In this document: positions 1 through 10,608 of the stretch, in pieces
Numbering within the stretch: position 1 is the stretch's first letter
How the letters are laid out: each line of letters starts with the position of its first letter
NCBI RefSeq assembly: GCF_000208745.1
Contig: NC_030851.1
Coordinates: 6,732,334 to 6,796,333, forward strand
Direction: 5' to 3'
Source: Theobroma cacao
Taxonomy: Eukaryota; Streptophyta; Magnoliopsida; Malvales; Malvaceae
Length of the DNA: 64,000 bases
The notes under the pieces: generated by a model
The model's input: the letters and a program-made list of their open reading frames with translations, nothing else
What the model was told of the DNA's origin: nothing
Databases searched by the model: none
Program-made: the position numbers and the translations under genes

Positions 1-56
1 TTGCAGTTTTTTTTTTTTAATATAAAGAAAAGGGCTTTTTACTTTGGAGCTTAAGG

Positions 57-186
57 CATGTGCCACGAGCTCTTTCAATTGGAGCTCGTAGTTCATGCCG
101 CGAGCTCTTTTAATTAGAGATCGCGGTATATGCAGCGAGCTTTTTCAAATAAAGCTCATGGTAGTGCCGTGAGCTCTTTTAAGTGA
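57..186. repeat. Hairpin minisatellite, about four units of 34-37 bp
   Basis: Four degenerate units follow each other. The best one reads CGAGCTC-spacer-GAGCTCG, so each unit is itself close to a palindrome with an AT-rich loop. The later units have decayed by point changes. There is no coding potential here. The rest of 1-560 is AT-rich with homopolymer T runs, and I see no gene in it. Confidence 0.7.
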
Positions 187-859
187 ACTTTTATAATTTA
201 ATTAATAATAATTTTTTTAGTTGACTTTTTTTTATTTTTTTTAATTTTATTCATTTGTTATTATTATTTTATTATATACATTAATAATAAAATTTACAAT
301 TTTGATAAATTTTATTGTTATACTTTGTGGGTTTTTTTTATTTTAGTATTTTATTATTTATTTATATTTTTTTTGACAAAATCATAAATAATAAAAATTT
401 TTGTGCATATATACTTATCTTTTTTTCCAAGACCATGTTTGTAGGCTTCTTTTCTATCTTCCCTTATGCCTAGAACGTGTCTCCTTTTGAGGATCCATTA
501 TGGTGAGCCTAGAAGGGCTGCAACAAGAAAGAAAATCACTACACATAAAAGAAAGAATAGTGATTCCGAATTAGTTACTCCCAAAAAAATTAAAGTAGGA
601 AAAAGTAGTGAAGTTCCTCTTGTCTTTGAAAACTAAGAAAATGAAATTATTAGAGAACGAGGAGAAGATCGTTTTTGAGAAAAAGTTCGTTCTCGATAGG
701 TTGACGAACAGCCCTCTGAGCCTTTTGGATATGATTGGAATCGTCTATACTCAGAAGCACATCCTCATAGAAGAAGTGGTATTCCGAGACAATTTATTCT
801 GAAGTTCAGGTTTGAACGTGGTGAGTTTCCCTTTTCTACTACTAAGTTAGGCTCCAATT

Positions 860-3116
860 CTCAATTTGTTCATGGTTGGGATGAGTGGGTAACTAAAGTG
901 TTGAAGAATCCTTCTTATGTTAAACTTCTCTCTTCTACAAGGATATTCGATGCTATACGAGTCATTTCCAAACTTAATATTCGTAGAGAAAAAGGATGGA
1001 TGTATGGCGTGCTGTTCTTGCAAGGTAGAGTATTTTTTCTCATACTATGATTACAGCATGGGGAATTTACCTTCACTTTGGAAGATGTATGTGTTCTCTT
1101 GGAGCTTCCTTGTATAGGAAAGCATGATTGTCACTCTATTAAGCTTTCTGAAGAAAAGGTATGTACTTAAGACTTTTTCTTTTATCTACTTAAGACTCTA
1201 AGTAAAACTTAAAATGTTGCACGATTCTCCAATTGGATAGGGGTTTTTTTATAAAAAGTTCAATGTTAAGGGAATTGAAATTGGTTCTCCTGAGTACCCA
1301 AACCATAACCATGAGTTGGTGGCTTTAGCAATCTTTAGGTTGGCACGACACATACTCCCCAAGGTGTCCAGATGATGGTATCTCTCCAACAATTGTTCCT
1401 TTAGCAATAAAAATTGTTAAGGAAATACGTTTTCCTCTCGCTCCACTATATTTAGGATCACTATATAAGAGATTAAACTTGTTCCAACTCAAAACTATTG
1501 AGTCAGCTAGGCGTTACAAAGTTTTGACTTATATGGATGCTTCCTTCATTTAGATGTGCCTATGGGAAAGGTTTAGTACTTGCGCTCTTGTGCCTAATGC
1601 ATATCCTTTTGCATCTTTTTCAGTGAATAATCTTTTATACAGGAACAACTATAGAGCTTAGGTATGGCATGATCGACTCCCGAGAGGTAATGTTCTTGAA
1701 GTGATGGATGTGACAAAAGAATTGAATCCCAGACCTTATGTGCAACCCATAAACGGATTTGGTGATCTTAGAATTTATTATGATTGCCACCCTCTATAGT
1801 CTGGAAGAATGAGTTCACAAGGTATTAACTTTTGTGTATGAGTTCACGATTCCCAATTGCCATCTATGATTGAGAGTTTCAGTTCAGGTGGAGATAGAAA
1901 TATTCTTTCTGTTGAGGTATATTCTCCTTCTAGAGTGGCACGCCAATTTGGGTTTGACCAACCAACTCCGCTTGACTCTTCTTCAACTATCAATTTTTCT
2001 TATTGTGTTTCGTCATTCCTTATGGCAGGACTTCAACTCCATTTAGATAAACTTAAGAGTTGTACTATCCCAGCTTTTGATAGAGTTGGTATCCACACTT
2101 CTGGATGATTTGCTTATTGGAGGGAGTGTGTTGAAGAATGGAGATCTTTTATTGTGCCTTTGAATAATCCCAGAGCTTGTCTCTACACTCTTCCTATAAG
2201 TAACTTCGATGTATCCTTACGCTTAATTTCTCTCAAAAAGAAAAGAAATGTAAATGAAAAAGAAGATGATGCTCCTCACGCTCTTACTCATCAAACAAAA
2301 CATGTGCATCGAAAAGTAAGTTCATCCTTTACTTCTTCTTTTACTTCTTTTTTTTTAATTCATTTCCTCATCATACTTTTTTTTTTGGTAGAGAGAAACA
2401 ACTGCGATAGTAGAACTTAACTCGGTTGAAGAGGAAGAGACTTTTAAAGCTAAAACTGAGGGAGAATCATGTGACTCTGAACGTAGTGATGAATTTGATG
2501 ATGAGTTTGTTGATGTTGATGAAGTTGAAGTTGATGGTGAGCTAGCCCCTTTTGATGATTTCATTGATTTGGATGTTCTATTTCCTTCGCATATTCAGAG
2601 CTCCACTAATGTTGAAGTTGATGCTAGAGCTACTCCTGATGTTATCATCGATAATGTCGGAGCAACTCCTAATATTGAGGTTGTTCATGATGTTGGAGTT
2701 GTTACTAATGATGCTAGAGTTACTCCGATTAATTCTCGTGCTTCTTTTTCCTCAGTGCCAACACAAAAAGATGCCAGTGGTGTTTCTCCTTTGTAAAGAA
2801 CGTAGACATCATTTGCTTAATGATAGAAGTGTTGTGTAGAGCTTTAGTCATTTCCCATGCTCCACTAATGAGTACTTCACCAAAGGAATTGCAACAGATG
2901 TTACAGGAGTTCGATGATGCTTGTAACTTTGGATTCAAGCTTGAGTGCCTCAGTGATTGTAGATCTAAAGTCAAGATTTTTCTCAACAAGTCTTCCTTGA
3001 AAAATGAGTTAGAAGACATTGCAGCGAAGATAGCTTTTCTGAAAAAATGTGAAGCTAAAATTCAAGAACAATTAGATGTATTTGCCAATAATAACTCTTC
3101 TCTATGGACTATGTAA
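860..3116 (+). pseudogene. Plant mobile domain (PMD, aminotransferase-like) protein pseudogene
   Basis: Conceptual reading across several frames gives a PMD protein, the TE-derived family related to MAIL1/MAIN and to proteins carried by MULE- and gypsy-type elements. Recognisable blocks are FTLEDVCVLLELP (about 1070-1110), PLYLGSLYKRL (about 1445-1480), a long block from 1498 to 2310 that includes YSPSRVARQFGFDQ (about 1918-1960), and an acidic Ser/Asp-rich then coiled-coil C terminus (2400-3116). Introns are likely near 1160-1240 and 2314-2390. The reading frame between 1498 and 2310 is broken by stops at 1551, 1659, 1797, 1839 and 2106, and a frameshift lies near 1365. At each stop the surrounding conserved sequence suggests an original Gln or Trp. 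No intact product is possible. A host gene copy and a TE-borne copy cannot be told apart here. Confidence 0.75.
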
Positions 3117-3339
3117 TTGACTAGTCTTTTGCTTTTCCTTTACTCTTTTTGAAAACTCATTTAAGTTAGTACTTCGCTATTGATATATCATATTTCTTTT
3201 TCTTTTGCAATAATAATAATGTTATACTCTTGTTGCGTATTTATTCACATTTCATATTATTGTATGTGGCCAAAAAGGAATTCTCAACTTTACCTCAAGG
3301 AGATTAACTCTAAGTTGAAGGAAATTAATTCAATCCTTA

Positions 3340-3680
3340 AAATAACTAAGCATAAAAGCTGCGGCCAATTTGTGAGTAATAAGCTAGGGCCAAGAAATGA
3401 GCGTTAAAGCTAGCGGCTAATAGCATAACATCATTACAGCCAAATTATGAGCGATAAAGCTAGTGGCTGGAATATGAGTAATAAATTATGGTCAAAGAAT
3501 AAGCAATAAAGCTTACGACCAATAGAAAATATCATTGCAGCCAAAATATGAGCGGTAAAGCTTGCAGCAAAAGTAAAAGGGATGAACTATGGTCAAAGAA
3601 TGAGCAATAAAGCTAGCGACCAATAGTATAATATAATTACAATCAAAATATAAAAGATAAAGCTAGCTGCTGAATATGAA
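3340..3680. repeat. Tandem satellite, 51-bp subunits in 102-bp pairs
   Basis: The core TAAAGCT(A/T)GC recurs at about 3404, 3454, 3507, 3555, 3608 and 3658, a spacing of 50-52 bp. Alternate copies resemble each other more closely: one type contains ATCATT(A/G)CAGCCAAA and the other contains TATGGTCAAAGAAT. The higher-order unit is therefore about 102 bp. It lies directly downstream of the PMD pseudogene. The rest of 3117-3850 is AT-rich with no gene seen. Confidence 0.75.
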
Positions 3681-3849
3681 TTTTTTTTTAATGTTAAATT
3701 GCAATTCATAAAGCAATGAAGAGTCAAAGTCATAGAAATATCATACATGAGAAGGAAACGGGTTGTTTTGGACCTTGTTGTTCTCAATCAATAACTTTTC
3801 TGCTTGCATTTTCTTTTGGAATATTTCTTTCTAAAAAGGATCTCTTCTT

Positions 3850-4480
3850 TCTCTACTTTTTCCTTCAATTGCATTCACTGTTAGAATATTATTTTATTGA
3901 AGCTAGTAGCTTCATTTTGTCTGAGAACTGTATTATTGGTTCTTCGTGCCGCTTCCACCAAGATAATAAAAGTTGGAAGTGGTAAATTCTCTAAGTGTAG
4001 CCTATATTCATTGAACATTCTTTGAATGCAAACTGTCACCAACTCCTTCTCATCATGAGACTCTTGTATATCCAACACCCTTTCTTTAAAGTGTTGGATG
4101 TATTCCATGAGGTTTTCTTTGGACTTTTGATATTCTCCACCCCAAATCAAAGAGATTATCTTTCTCTTGAGTAGAAAAGAATAACTTCTCCTCGAACATC
4201 CACATTAATTGTCTTTTCTCTATTTCCTTCATTCACATTTGTGTTTATAATTAGGGGAATGGATCCATTTGATGCATTCTCATCACTGTTAAGGTGTACT
4301 AGTTAAGCTTGAAAAAATGGTGGGAATGAAGGATGCAAGCTGAGATATAATCTTCATTGCTTATTGTTATCCTCCAACATTTGCATTCTTTCTCAAAAAG
4401 CTTCAATCATTTTCATTAGCTCTTAGATGTAGGTGGAAATAAGTGCATCTTGATTACTAGAGGAACTGTCCATCTCTTCT
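3850..4480 (-). pseudogene. Ty3/gypsy-type gag fragment
   Basis: The open part (4150 to 3881) contains YIQHFKERVLDI, HDEKELVTVCI and EAARRTNN, the pattern of the plant retrotransposon gag domain (Retrotrans_gag). Reading back towards 4476 gives a plausible gag N terminus starting MDSSSSNQD, but with several in-frame stops, so the gene is dead. It lies downstream of the minus-strand LTR at 4550, in the order LTR, leader, gag expected for the 5' end of an element. Nothing of pol remains. Confidence 0.65.
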
Positions 4481-4549
4481 AGTAACGTTAAGTTTTTCTA
4501 GTAAGCTTTTACTTAATGCAATCACTCATCCCCAGTGGAGTCACCAAAA

Positions 4550-5375
4550 TGTAAAAGGCGTTCTTGTGATAGGGAGAAGAAGCATTACAAACAAGTAAAA
4601 GGATGTGCCGAAGGCGGCAGAGAGGAATATTGAAGCAATTCTTGAAGTATTGAGTGTTGTGGCATGTGGAAGACAATAAAAAGAGAATTAGAGAGAATTT
4701 AGAGAGCGAAGCTCTCAAGTTGAGAATGTGTTAGCTCGGAAGGGGAGAGAAGAGTCCCTCTAAATGAATTGTGAGGCTCTATATATAGTGCTAAAAGTGA
4801 TGGCTACTCAAGAATAAGCTTTAATGCACCTAATAAATGATATTATTATGAAGAACATTAATGTGAGTAATCGTAACTGTAATTGGATGTAATAAGACTT
4901 GTTCTTAAGTAAAAAGTAATAGAAAATAGGTGTATAAAAATAGGTACAAGAGAAGAAGTTGTACGAGAATAGGTACAAGAGAATAAGATGCACGAGAATA
5001 GGTACAAGAGAATAAAGTAGGAGGGTGAAACACTTGTACTTTAGAAAAAGGTTAAGAGGAAGACCTTTTAACTACCTTCATATCTAAGCCATAAAGCCAA
5101 ACTCTCTAGAGCATCCCAAAATGAAAGTAACTCATGAACCCTACCACTTATTCCAAGTTGCTTTCACTGCTATTCATGTAAAGTGGTTATTCTAATAATA
5201 TTAGTAATTCCACATGAAGTAGTGCTCTACTTATTCTAGTTGTTCTGCTTTAAGTAGTGCTCTACTTGTTCTAGGTGTTCCTCATGAAGTAGCGTTTCAC
5301 TTGTTCTAATTATTCTGCGTGAAGTAGCACTTCACTTGTTCTAATTGTTCTCTGTACAACATTATATTGTAACAT
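4550..5375 (-). mobile_element. LTR of a minus-strand Ty3/gypsy-like element, with leader
   Basis: On the minus strand the LTR ends in ...TTTTACA at 4550. It is followed at once by TGGTGACTCCACTGGGGA, which resembles the primer-binding/leader segment of plant gypsy elements. A TATA box (TATATATAG on the minus strand, 4778-4789) sits where a U3 promoter should be. The upper boundary is uncertain because no target-site duplication was found; TGTAACA near 5375 is the best guess. Four perfectly spaced 35-bp repeats (5218-5357) lie in the presumed U3 enhancer region. Confidence 0.6.
5218..5357. repeat. Four 35-bp direct repeats in the LTR U3 region
   Basis: The units start at 5218, 5253, 5288 and 5323, exactly 35 bp apart. 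All begin AGTAG(T/C) and contain (C/T)ACTT(A/G)TTCTA. They diverge by a few bases each. Repeats of this kind upstream of the LTR TATA box are typical of U3 enhancer arrays. Confidence 0.85.
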
Positions 5376-5588
5376 AATTCTTTAGAGAATAGGTATTAAC
5401 CAAAATAAAACGATTTTACAGAAACAAGTTAAGTAATTAGATGGTGTTAATTCGAAGGTGTTCCAAGCAAGATTTCCCATCAAGCGTGTTGCTTTTCTGA
5501 AGTGTGTACAGGTGGATTGCTCTCACTTTCCAACAACTTCATCAATTGGTGCTCCATGTTGCATGCCTATGGATATCTATGTAGGATA

Positions 5589-5852
5589 TTAATGACACTT
5601 TGTTGACGAAAAAAGAAAAGGACAAATATAAGGAAAATTGGTGATGAGAACTTGAGAATGAGCCTCACTATGATCACTGGTGTTATCTAGAAATGAATTG
5701 GGGATTGGATTGAGGAAGACGCATTTCCCCTTGTGCCACACTTGAAGGCCCCCAATTTCATTTTCTATTAGAAGAGTCAAAAGACCAAGATCTGGATGAG
5801 GGGCAACCCTATTGCCAGTTTTGGTTGTGGACATAGTGGATTTGAAAGCCAT
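5589..5852 (-). pseudogene. 2-oxoglutarate/Fe(II) dioxygenase gene fragment
   Basis: The translation contains PHPDLGLLTLLIENEIGGLQ followed by NPIPNSFLDNT. This is the start of the Fe2OG dioxygenase domain (family pattern PHTDxGLLTLL...GGLQV...PIPNSFLVNxGD) of flavanone-3-hydroxylase/DMR6-like plant enzymes. The first Fe ligand pair H-x-D is kept (HPD, residues 19-21). The second His and the RxS co-substrate motif are missing, and the frame runs into unrelated sequence after DHSEA. Only about 60 of some 350 residues remain, so no active enzyme is expected. No flanking exons were recognised. Confidence 0.6.
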
Positions 5853-6078
5853 TTCCCAAATTCAAGGTCGTGTCTGTATCTCTTTTGCTTATTGCTATAT
5901 TCTAAAGCAATTTCATTATGTTCACAACATTGGTGGAAAAAAAGAAACTTGTATTAGATTTAGTCAAGGTTGCTTTTGTTGAGGCTTCAATATAGAAGGG
6001 CTGAATTATCACTACTCATATATGAATGCCAAGTTTTCTTCCTTGTTTTCCAATTTTCAGTTAACAATTCCTTAGAAA

Positions 6079-7017
6079 GTCCTTAGGGGCAGAGTCGACG
6101 TCAAAGAGGAACTCGTCAAAAGAAACCTTATGCACTCGGAGGCGGCCTTGTGCATGTTGTGCAATAATGGTATTGAATCGGTTAATCACCTCTTTTTTAC
6201 TTGTTATGAATCGTGGAGATTATGGTGCTCATGGTGTGTTGAATGGGATATCATTACTTGCATGCCAAAAGATGCTGTGTTGTTCTTTAAGGCTTGGAAC
6301 TCTCATCAGATTGATCTGCCAAGAAGAAAAGTGTGGAAAATGTCCTTTTTCACCATTATTTGGTCCATTTGGCTTTTCTGAAACGAAATGATCTTTGATG
6401 GGAAAATTTGGGATCCTATGAATGTGTTGGATATCATTAAATTGCGACTGGCATGTTGGGCCAAATCTAAATGGCCTGACCACAACACCTCCATCACAGA
6501 TTTTATTTGTGTTCCTTCCTCTGCCTTTGCTCCCATCTCAAGGAAGCAAACTAAGTCCAAGGTTTCATGGGAGTGTCCGCCTATTAGTTGGTTCAAATTC
6601 AATACTGACAAAGCTGCTAGGGGCTGTCCAGGTCATCTTGGCATTGGGGGGGTGTTACAAGATGAAACAGGTGCTGTTAAGCTTACTTTTTCTAAAAAAG
6701 CTGGCTGGGGTGACGCCAACCTTGCAAAGGTCCTAGCAGTCAGAGAGGCCATGGTCTTGTTTGTTGCCTCTTCATGGGTGAACTCCAACAACATCATCAT
6801 CGAATCTGACTCTAAAAATGTTGTGTCTTGGATATCCAATCCTAGTAAAGCCCTGTGGCGGCTATGGCAACTCATCCTCCAAATCCATTCACTTAAAAAC
6901 AGAGTTGCAGGTGGATGGCTGATCAAGCATATTTCAAGGTCAGGTAATGAGACTGCTGATAGTCTTGCCAAATCAAGAGTTGACAGAACTCATGATCTTT
7001 TACGCCTTTACCCCTAA
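6079..7017 (+). pseudogene. LINE zf-RVT plus RNase H coding remnant
   Basis: This is one continuous frame broken by a single TGA at 6379-6381; the same frame then runs on to a stop at 7015-7017. The context (IWLF-stop-NEMIFDG) is the conserved WxxRNxxxF motif of this region, so a CGA arginine codon probably became TGA by C-to-T change at a CpG. The acidic RNase H positions (D in NTDKA, E in LAVREA, D in ESDSK) are still present. The copy lacks reverse transcriptase and endonuclease and cannot be autonomous. Confidence 0.8.
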
Positions 7018-7453
7018 TTGTTACAAGGGTTGCTTGAGTGTGATTCGGCTATGGAATGTCTCCTTTGCCTGTTGTTTTCTATTTCTATGCTCTTGATGAG
7101 GGTCCTTAATGGCTGAGAATTTATGCTGATCGTTTGTCTTTATGGTTAGACATGGACCACCTTAGGGAATGACTTAGACTAATTTGCAAGAGGAAGAAAC
7201 ATCCTCAACGGTCATGTTTCCTCTTCTTGCTTTTCCCTTGCTTTTTGTTCAAGGCTGTTTGTGGTCTCATGTCGTGTTTAATGTACATGTGCTTGTCAAT
7301 CTCTTTATACAGATTATGTTCTGCTGGCCATTTTTTGCAACGCCAGCCTTTGAATCGAATCCTAGGCTTTCTTTGCCAGGTTCCTTCTTTTGTATATTTG
7401 GGTTAATCTCTTTTCATATGAATAAACCCTTTCTTAACTATAAAAAAAAAAAA
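6079..7453 (+). mobile_element. 5'-truncated LINE (L1-type) retrotransposon, 3' end
   Basis: A 1375-bp insertion is bounded by 16-bp target-site duplications with one mismatch (6063-6078 and 7454-7469, AACAATTCC(T/A)TAGAAA) and ends in a run of A (7442-7453). The reading frame is open from the first base. It encodes the zinc-finger segment after reverse transcriptase (zf-RVT; CMLCN...NHLFFTC) and then an RNase H domain with NTDKAA, ESDSKN and NETADSLAKS. The truncated 5' end, A tail and long TSD are the hallmarks of target-primed reverse transcription. Confidence 0.9.
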
Positions 7454-7640
7454 AACAATTCCATAGAAATGCGTTCTAATATTCCAATTCCTAGACTTCT
7501 AGGTATACTGCTACATTCTTTCCTCTAAAATTCATTTTCTAAACCTTGTATCAATCAAAGTCATGATGAAGCGACCTAGCTAGGATAATACCTGAAGGCA
7601 GCTGGCTTTAAAATTTAGGAGGCATAAAAGACCTTGAGAA

Positions 7641-7991
7641 GGTATGCCGAAGTGCTGCTGAAGGTACAAAACGCTTAAAAATGTAGCGAAAACAGAGATG
7701 GTTGCGGGATGAAGCTGTACAGGGGAGTTTTCTGCTCTCGCTATTGGTTGATTTATCTGATGAATTTCATGTCATGTGAATGAATTTGATATTTTGTACA
7801 GGGGTCTCTTTTGTTTTATGTTTGATATAGTGGATTGGCATTGGTTAAGGATGTGTTGCCTGTAAGGTGGGGGTGTAAATGTGGTTTTGTGGCAGGGATT
7901 CTGGTGCAGGTGATATGGAGGTTGTTTTGCCTCCTCATTAACAAAATTGATGAATGAAATTTAATGAATTGCTTCTTTTTAAAAAATAAAA
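7641..7991 (+). mobile_element. Very short 5'-truncated LINE copy with A-rich tail
   Basis: A 351-bp non-coding insertion lies between perfect 17-bp direct repeats (7624-7640 and 7992-8008, ATAAAAGACCTTGAGAA). It ends in an A-rich tail (TTAAAAAATAAAAATAAA). The body looks like a LINE 3' UTR. Removing it plus one repeat restores an uninterrupted flank. From 8009 to 9400 no gene or clear repeat was seen. Confidence 0.85.
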
Positions 7992-8008
7992 ATAAAAGAC
8001 CTTGAGAA

Positions 8009-9459
8009 AATCCCTTCAGAACAAAACTTCATCCACTGAAACGCTCATCTTATGGGGTTCAATGATGTTAAAGTTCGTTTATCTAACATACAGTTCCATT
8101 GAATTTTTTTCCAAGAAAAGAAGGAATCTCTCATGGTTGGCCTTTCTCTTGGGGAGTTAACAGCAGATTCTGTGCAGTTGCCCCTACGTGGGGTTAGCGA
8201 CACTTTCTAGCGCTCGCTCATCTCCATAACGCAACAAATGGATATGCAGTTGGAGATGCTCTAATTGTTGAAGGGGAAATTTTCTCTCATGCTGATGCAG
8301 TCTTGAGGGTTTTTCTTTTTTTTTTTTCCTCTTTGTATATTTGAAGATCACCATAAATTGTTCAAACTTAGAGTTCAAATTAGTTTTAAATGCAAACAAA
8401 GAAGGTCTCTAGTTTTTATTCAACACTTGGAGAAGTTCTAAGCAGGAGTGGTTTTGTAACTTGGCTACCGAAAGGCTGTTACAAGCAATTGATGTCTCCA
8501 CGGCTTTCATCGTGATGACTGAATGAATCTATAATCACACTTACTCTTCTTTGAGAGCTCCTTCATTTCCTTGACAATTTGGAAGATTCAGTTTCTCAGT
8601 TTTTTAAGATTGCCTTTGAGATAAACTTGAGATAGGAGATAATCATATCAGGACTCTGTACCTAGCGAACAACCAGTTATGTGGCCTTATTCACTTTTCC
8701 CAACATGCGGGAACTACAGTACACACTCCTTGTTATTTGTTTGATAGATGTATATAAGCATATCTAAGCACGAATTAGACCATGTTCTTCAAAAAGGGCA
8801 TTATTTCCATCTTTCATTCGTGTCACTGATAGAAATTCATAGTAAAGCATGAAATGGTAGACATATATCCTCAAGAATCCAACAATTTTCCACGAGGGAA
8901 GGCATAACTTGATCTAATTGCCCTCTAGGCCGAAGTCTCATTACCAGGGACAATCTTGAACTGAAACCTCTGAAAGATGTGGATTAAAAGACTGAAGCAG
9001 GAATGCCAAAGGCCCATTTGCATTAGCTCCCCTGGCAACAGATAAGATTGATGCTAAAACTGAGACATTTCTATTGCAGACCCAGACTAATTTGCCCCTC
9101 TACACGTCTATTCTCATGTAGCAAGGGCGGTAATTGGTGGAAAACAAAAAGATAAAATAATCATAAAGTCTCAAATGTTTTACTTACAATTGCACGTCTT
9201 CTATCGAAAACTGATGCTGCACAAAGCGTAAAAGCTATCCCTTCAGAACAGAATCCTCTTTTTGATGAATCTCATTTCTGTGTATTATTATACAAGTTTA
9301 GCATCATCTATATTTATCGAGGTTCTTTAAATCACAGTATTTTCTATTTTCAAAAGAGAAAGAAAAAAGAAGTTATAGAAAACCCTCAGCTTGTTGAGGA
9401 GTTCCCATGACATCTCAGTTTCAGATACCTCAACTGAAAGTAGATGCACACAGCAAAGA
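8009..9459. other. Intergenic, no gene seen; includes 3' flank of the ATL gene
   Basis: This is mixed-composition sequence without a convincing reading frame on either strand. The part nearest 9460 is expected to hold the ATL 3' UTR. Weak dioxygenase-like reading was looked for around 8040-8250 because of the fragment at 5.6 kb, but it could not be supported. Confidence 0.5.
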
Positions 9460-10608
9460 TCAAAAGCTTCTCAAAGGAGGATTTTTGTTGCGGTTGTTGT
9501 TGCATATTGGCAAGGAGAATTTCCCATTGCAAGAAAATGACCTCTTCATGAAAATTGGCCTACTCTGCAAAGACCTACCTATAGAAGAATGACACATCAG
9601 CCTTAGCAAACCTTGATTTCCTGCAGTTCTCCTTGTAACAATTCTCACGCTCGATTCTTTCCCTTTGGCCAATTCATTATCTGAATTCCCACTAGATCCC
9701 TCTGGAAAACCATTAGCAATAGCGTGGCTGATTTGGGAAGCTGCCAGGGAATCCAATGAAACTGATCTTCTCATAGGTTGTATCCCATCCTCTACTCCCG
9801 AACTTTCACCTGTCTTTCGTTCATTTTCAACAGCTAATTCTTCTTCCTGCTCTGGTCTAACCCTTAGTTCCCTTGTTCCACCTTCAGTTTCTCTCTCATG
9901 TTGTTCTCCATCATCTTCCATAATTATCACTTGGGTTTCCTCAGTTACTGCTGAATCTTCAGTATTTACCTCAGACGATGAAGGTCCTCTATTAACCGTG
10001 TTGAAGACAATAGGTGCCCGGCACATCGGACAATTGGTATGCGATCTTAGCCATGTATCAATACAAGGGATGTGAAAAGCATGACTACACTTTGGTAACA
10101 GCCTGAGAGTCTCATCTTCTTCAAACTCGTTCAAGCAAACAGAGCACTCTGTTCCTTCAACAAGACCCTCACCTCTCTTATACTTACAAACCGTGATGGA
10201 ATTAATGATAGATGGTTGCAGCCCTACGGTATTGATGTACCAGAAGGGATGGTCAATGATTGGACCATGATCTTCATCAAGGAATTCATCACGGGTTTCA
10301 GTTGTTTGGGGCTGTGATCTCCTCCTAGCATTCGACCGGCCTCTCGAGCACCTGACATAGTAAATATAATAGCAAAGAACTAGAAAAGCAGCGGCAAGAA
10401 CTGTGAAAGTTATGATCAACAACTTGTTGGGGGTCTTCGTATCAGAAGCGGGGTCAGAAACAGGGACTGGAGGAGGGTATCGGTCTTTGTAACAGGCAAG
10501 GGGACATAAGTTATAGCATGATGTATAACATCGGGAACAATCCTCACAGTAATCTGGTGAGGTTTCATCGGTTGAATCAGACATCAACTTTCTATGTCGA
10601 AAACCCAT
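9460..10608 (-). CDS. RING-H2 finger E3 ubiquitin ligase, ATL52/ATL54-like
   Basis: This is an intronless 382-residue ATL-family protein. Family members sit in endomembrane or plasma membranes and ubiquitinate targets in defence and growth signalling. Seen in order: a Cys-rich N terminus (residues 21-39), a Pro-rich stretch (45-50), one transmembrane helix (about 62-86), basic residues, the GLD-type motif GLQPSIINSI (129-138), and a complete RING-H2 with ligands C155, C158, C174, H176, H179, C182, C193, C196 plus the ATL-typical Trp (W186) and Pro before the last Cys. The C terminus is a long polar, probably disordered tail. The start at 10608 gives MGFRHRKL; the Met at residue 9 is an alternative. 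The Cys-rich leader and general layout fit the ATL52/54/55 group. The substrate is unknown. Confidence 0.93.
   Translation of the reverse strand: MGFRHRKLMSDSTDETSPDYCEDCSRCYTSCYNLCPLACYKDRYPPPVPVSDPASDTKTPNKLLIITFTVLAAAFLVLCYYIYYVRCSRGRSNARRRSQPQTTETRDEFLDEDHGPIIDHPFWYINTVGLQPSIINSITVCKYKRGEGLVEGTECSVCLNEFEEDETLRLLPKCSHAFHIPCIDTWLRSHTNCPMCRAPIVFNTVNRGPSSSEVNTEDSAVTEETQVIIMEDDGEQHERETEGGTRELRVRPEQEEELAVENERKTGESSGVEDGIQPMRRSVSLDSLAASQISHAIANGFPEGSSGNSDNELAKGKESSVRIVTRRTAGNQGLLRLMCHSSIGRSLQSRPIFMKRSFSCNGKFSLPICNNNRNKNPPLRSF

Noticed and set aside
8040..8250. Further exon of the dioxygenase fragment
   Set aside because: Frames contain stops and no conserved DIOX_N motif could be identified.
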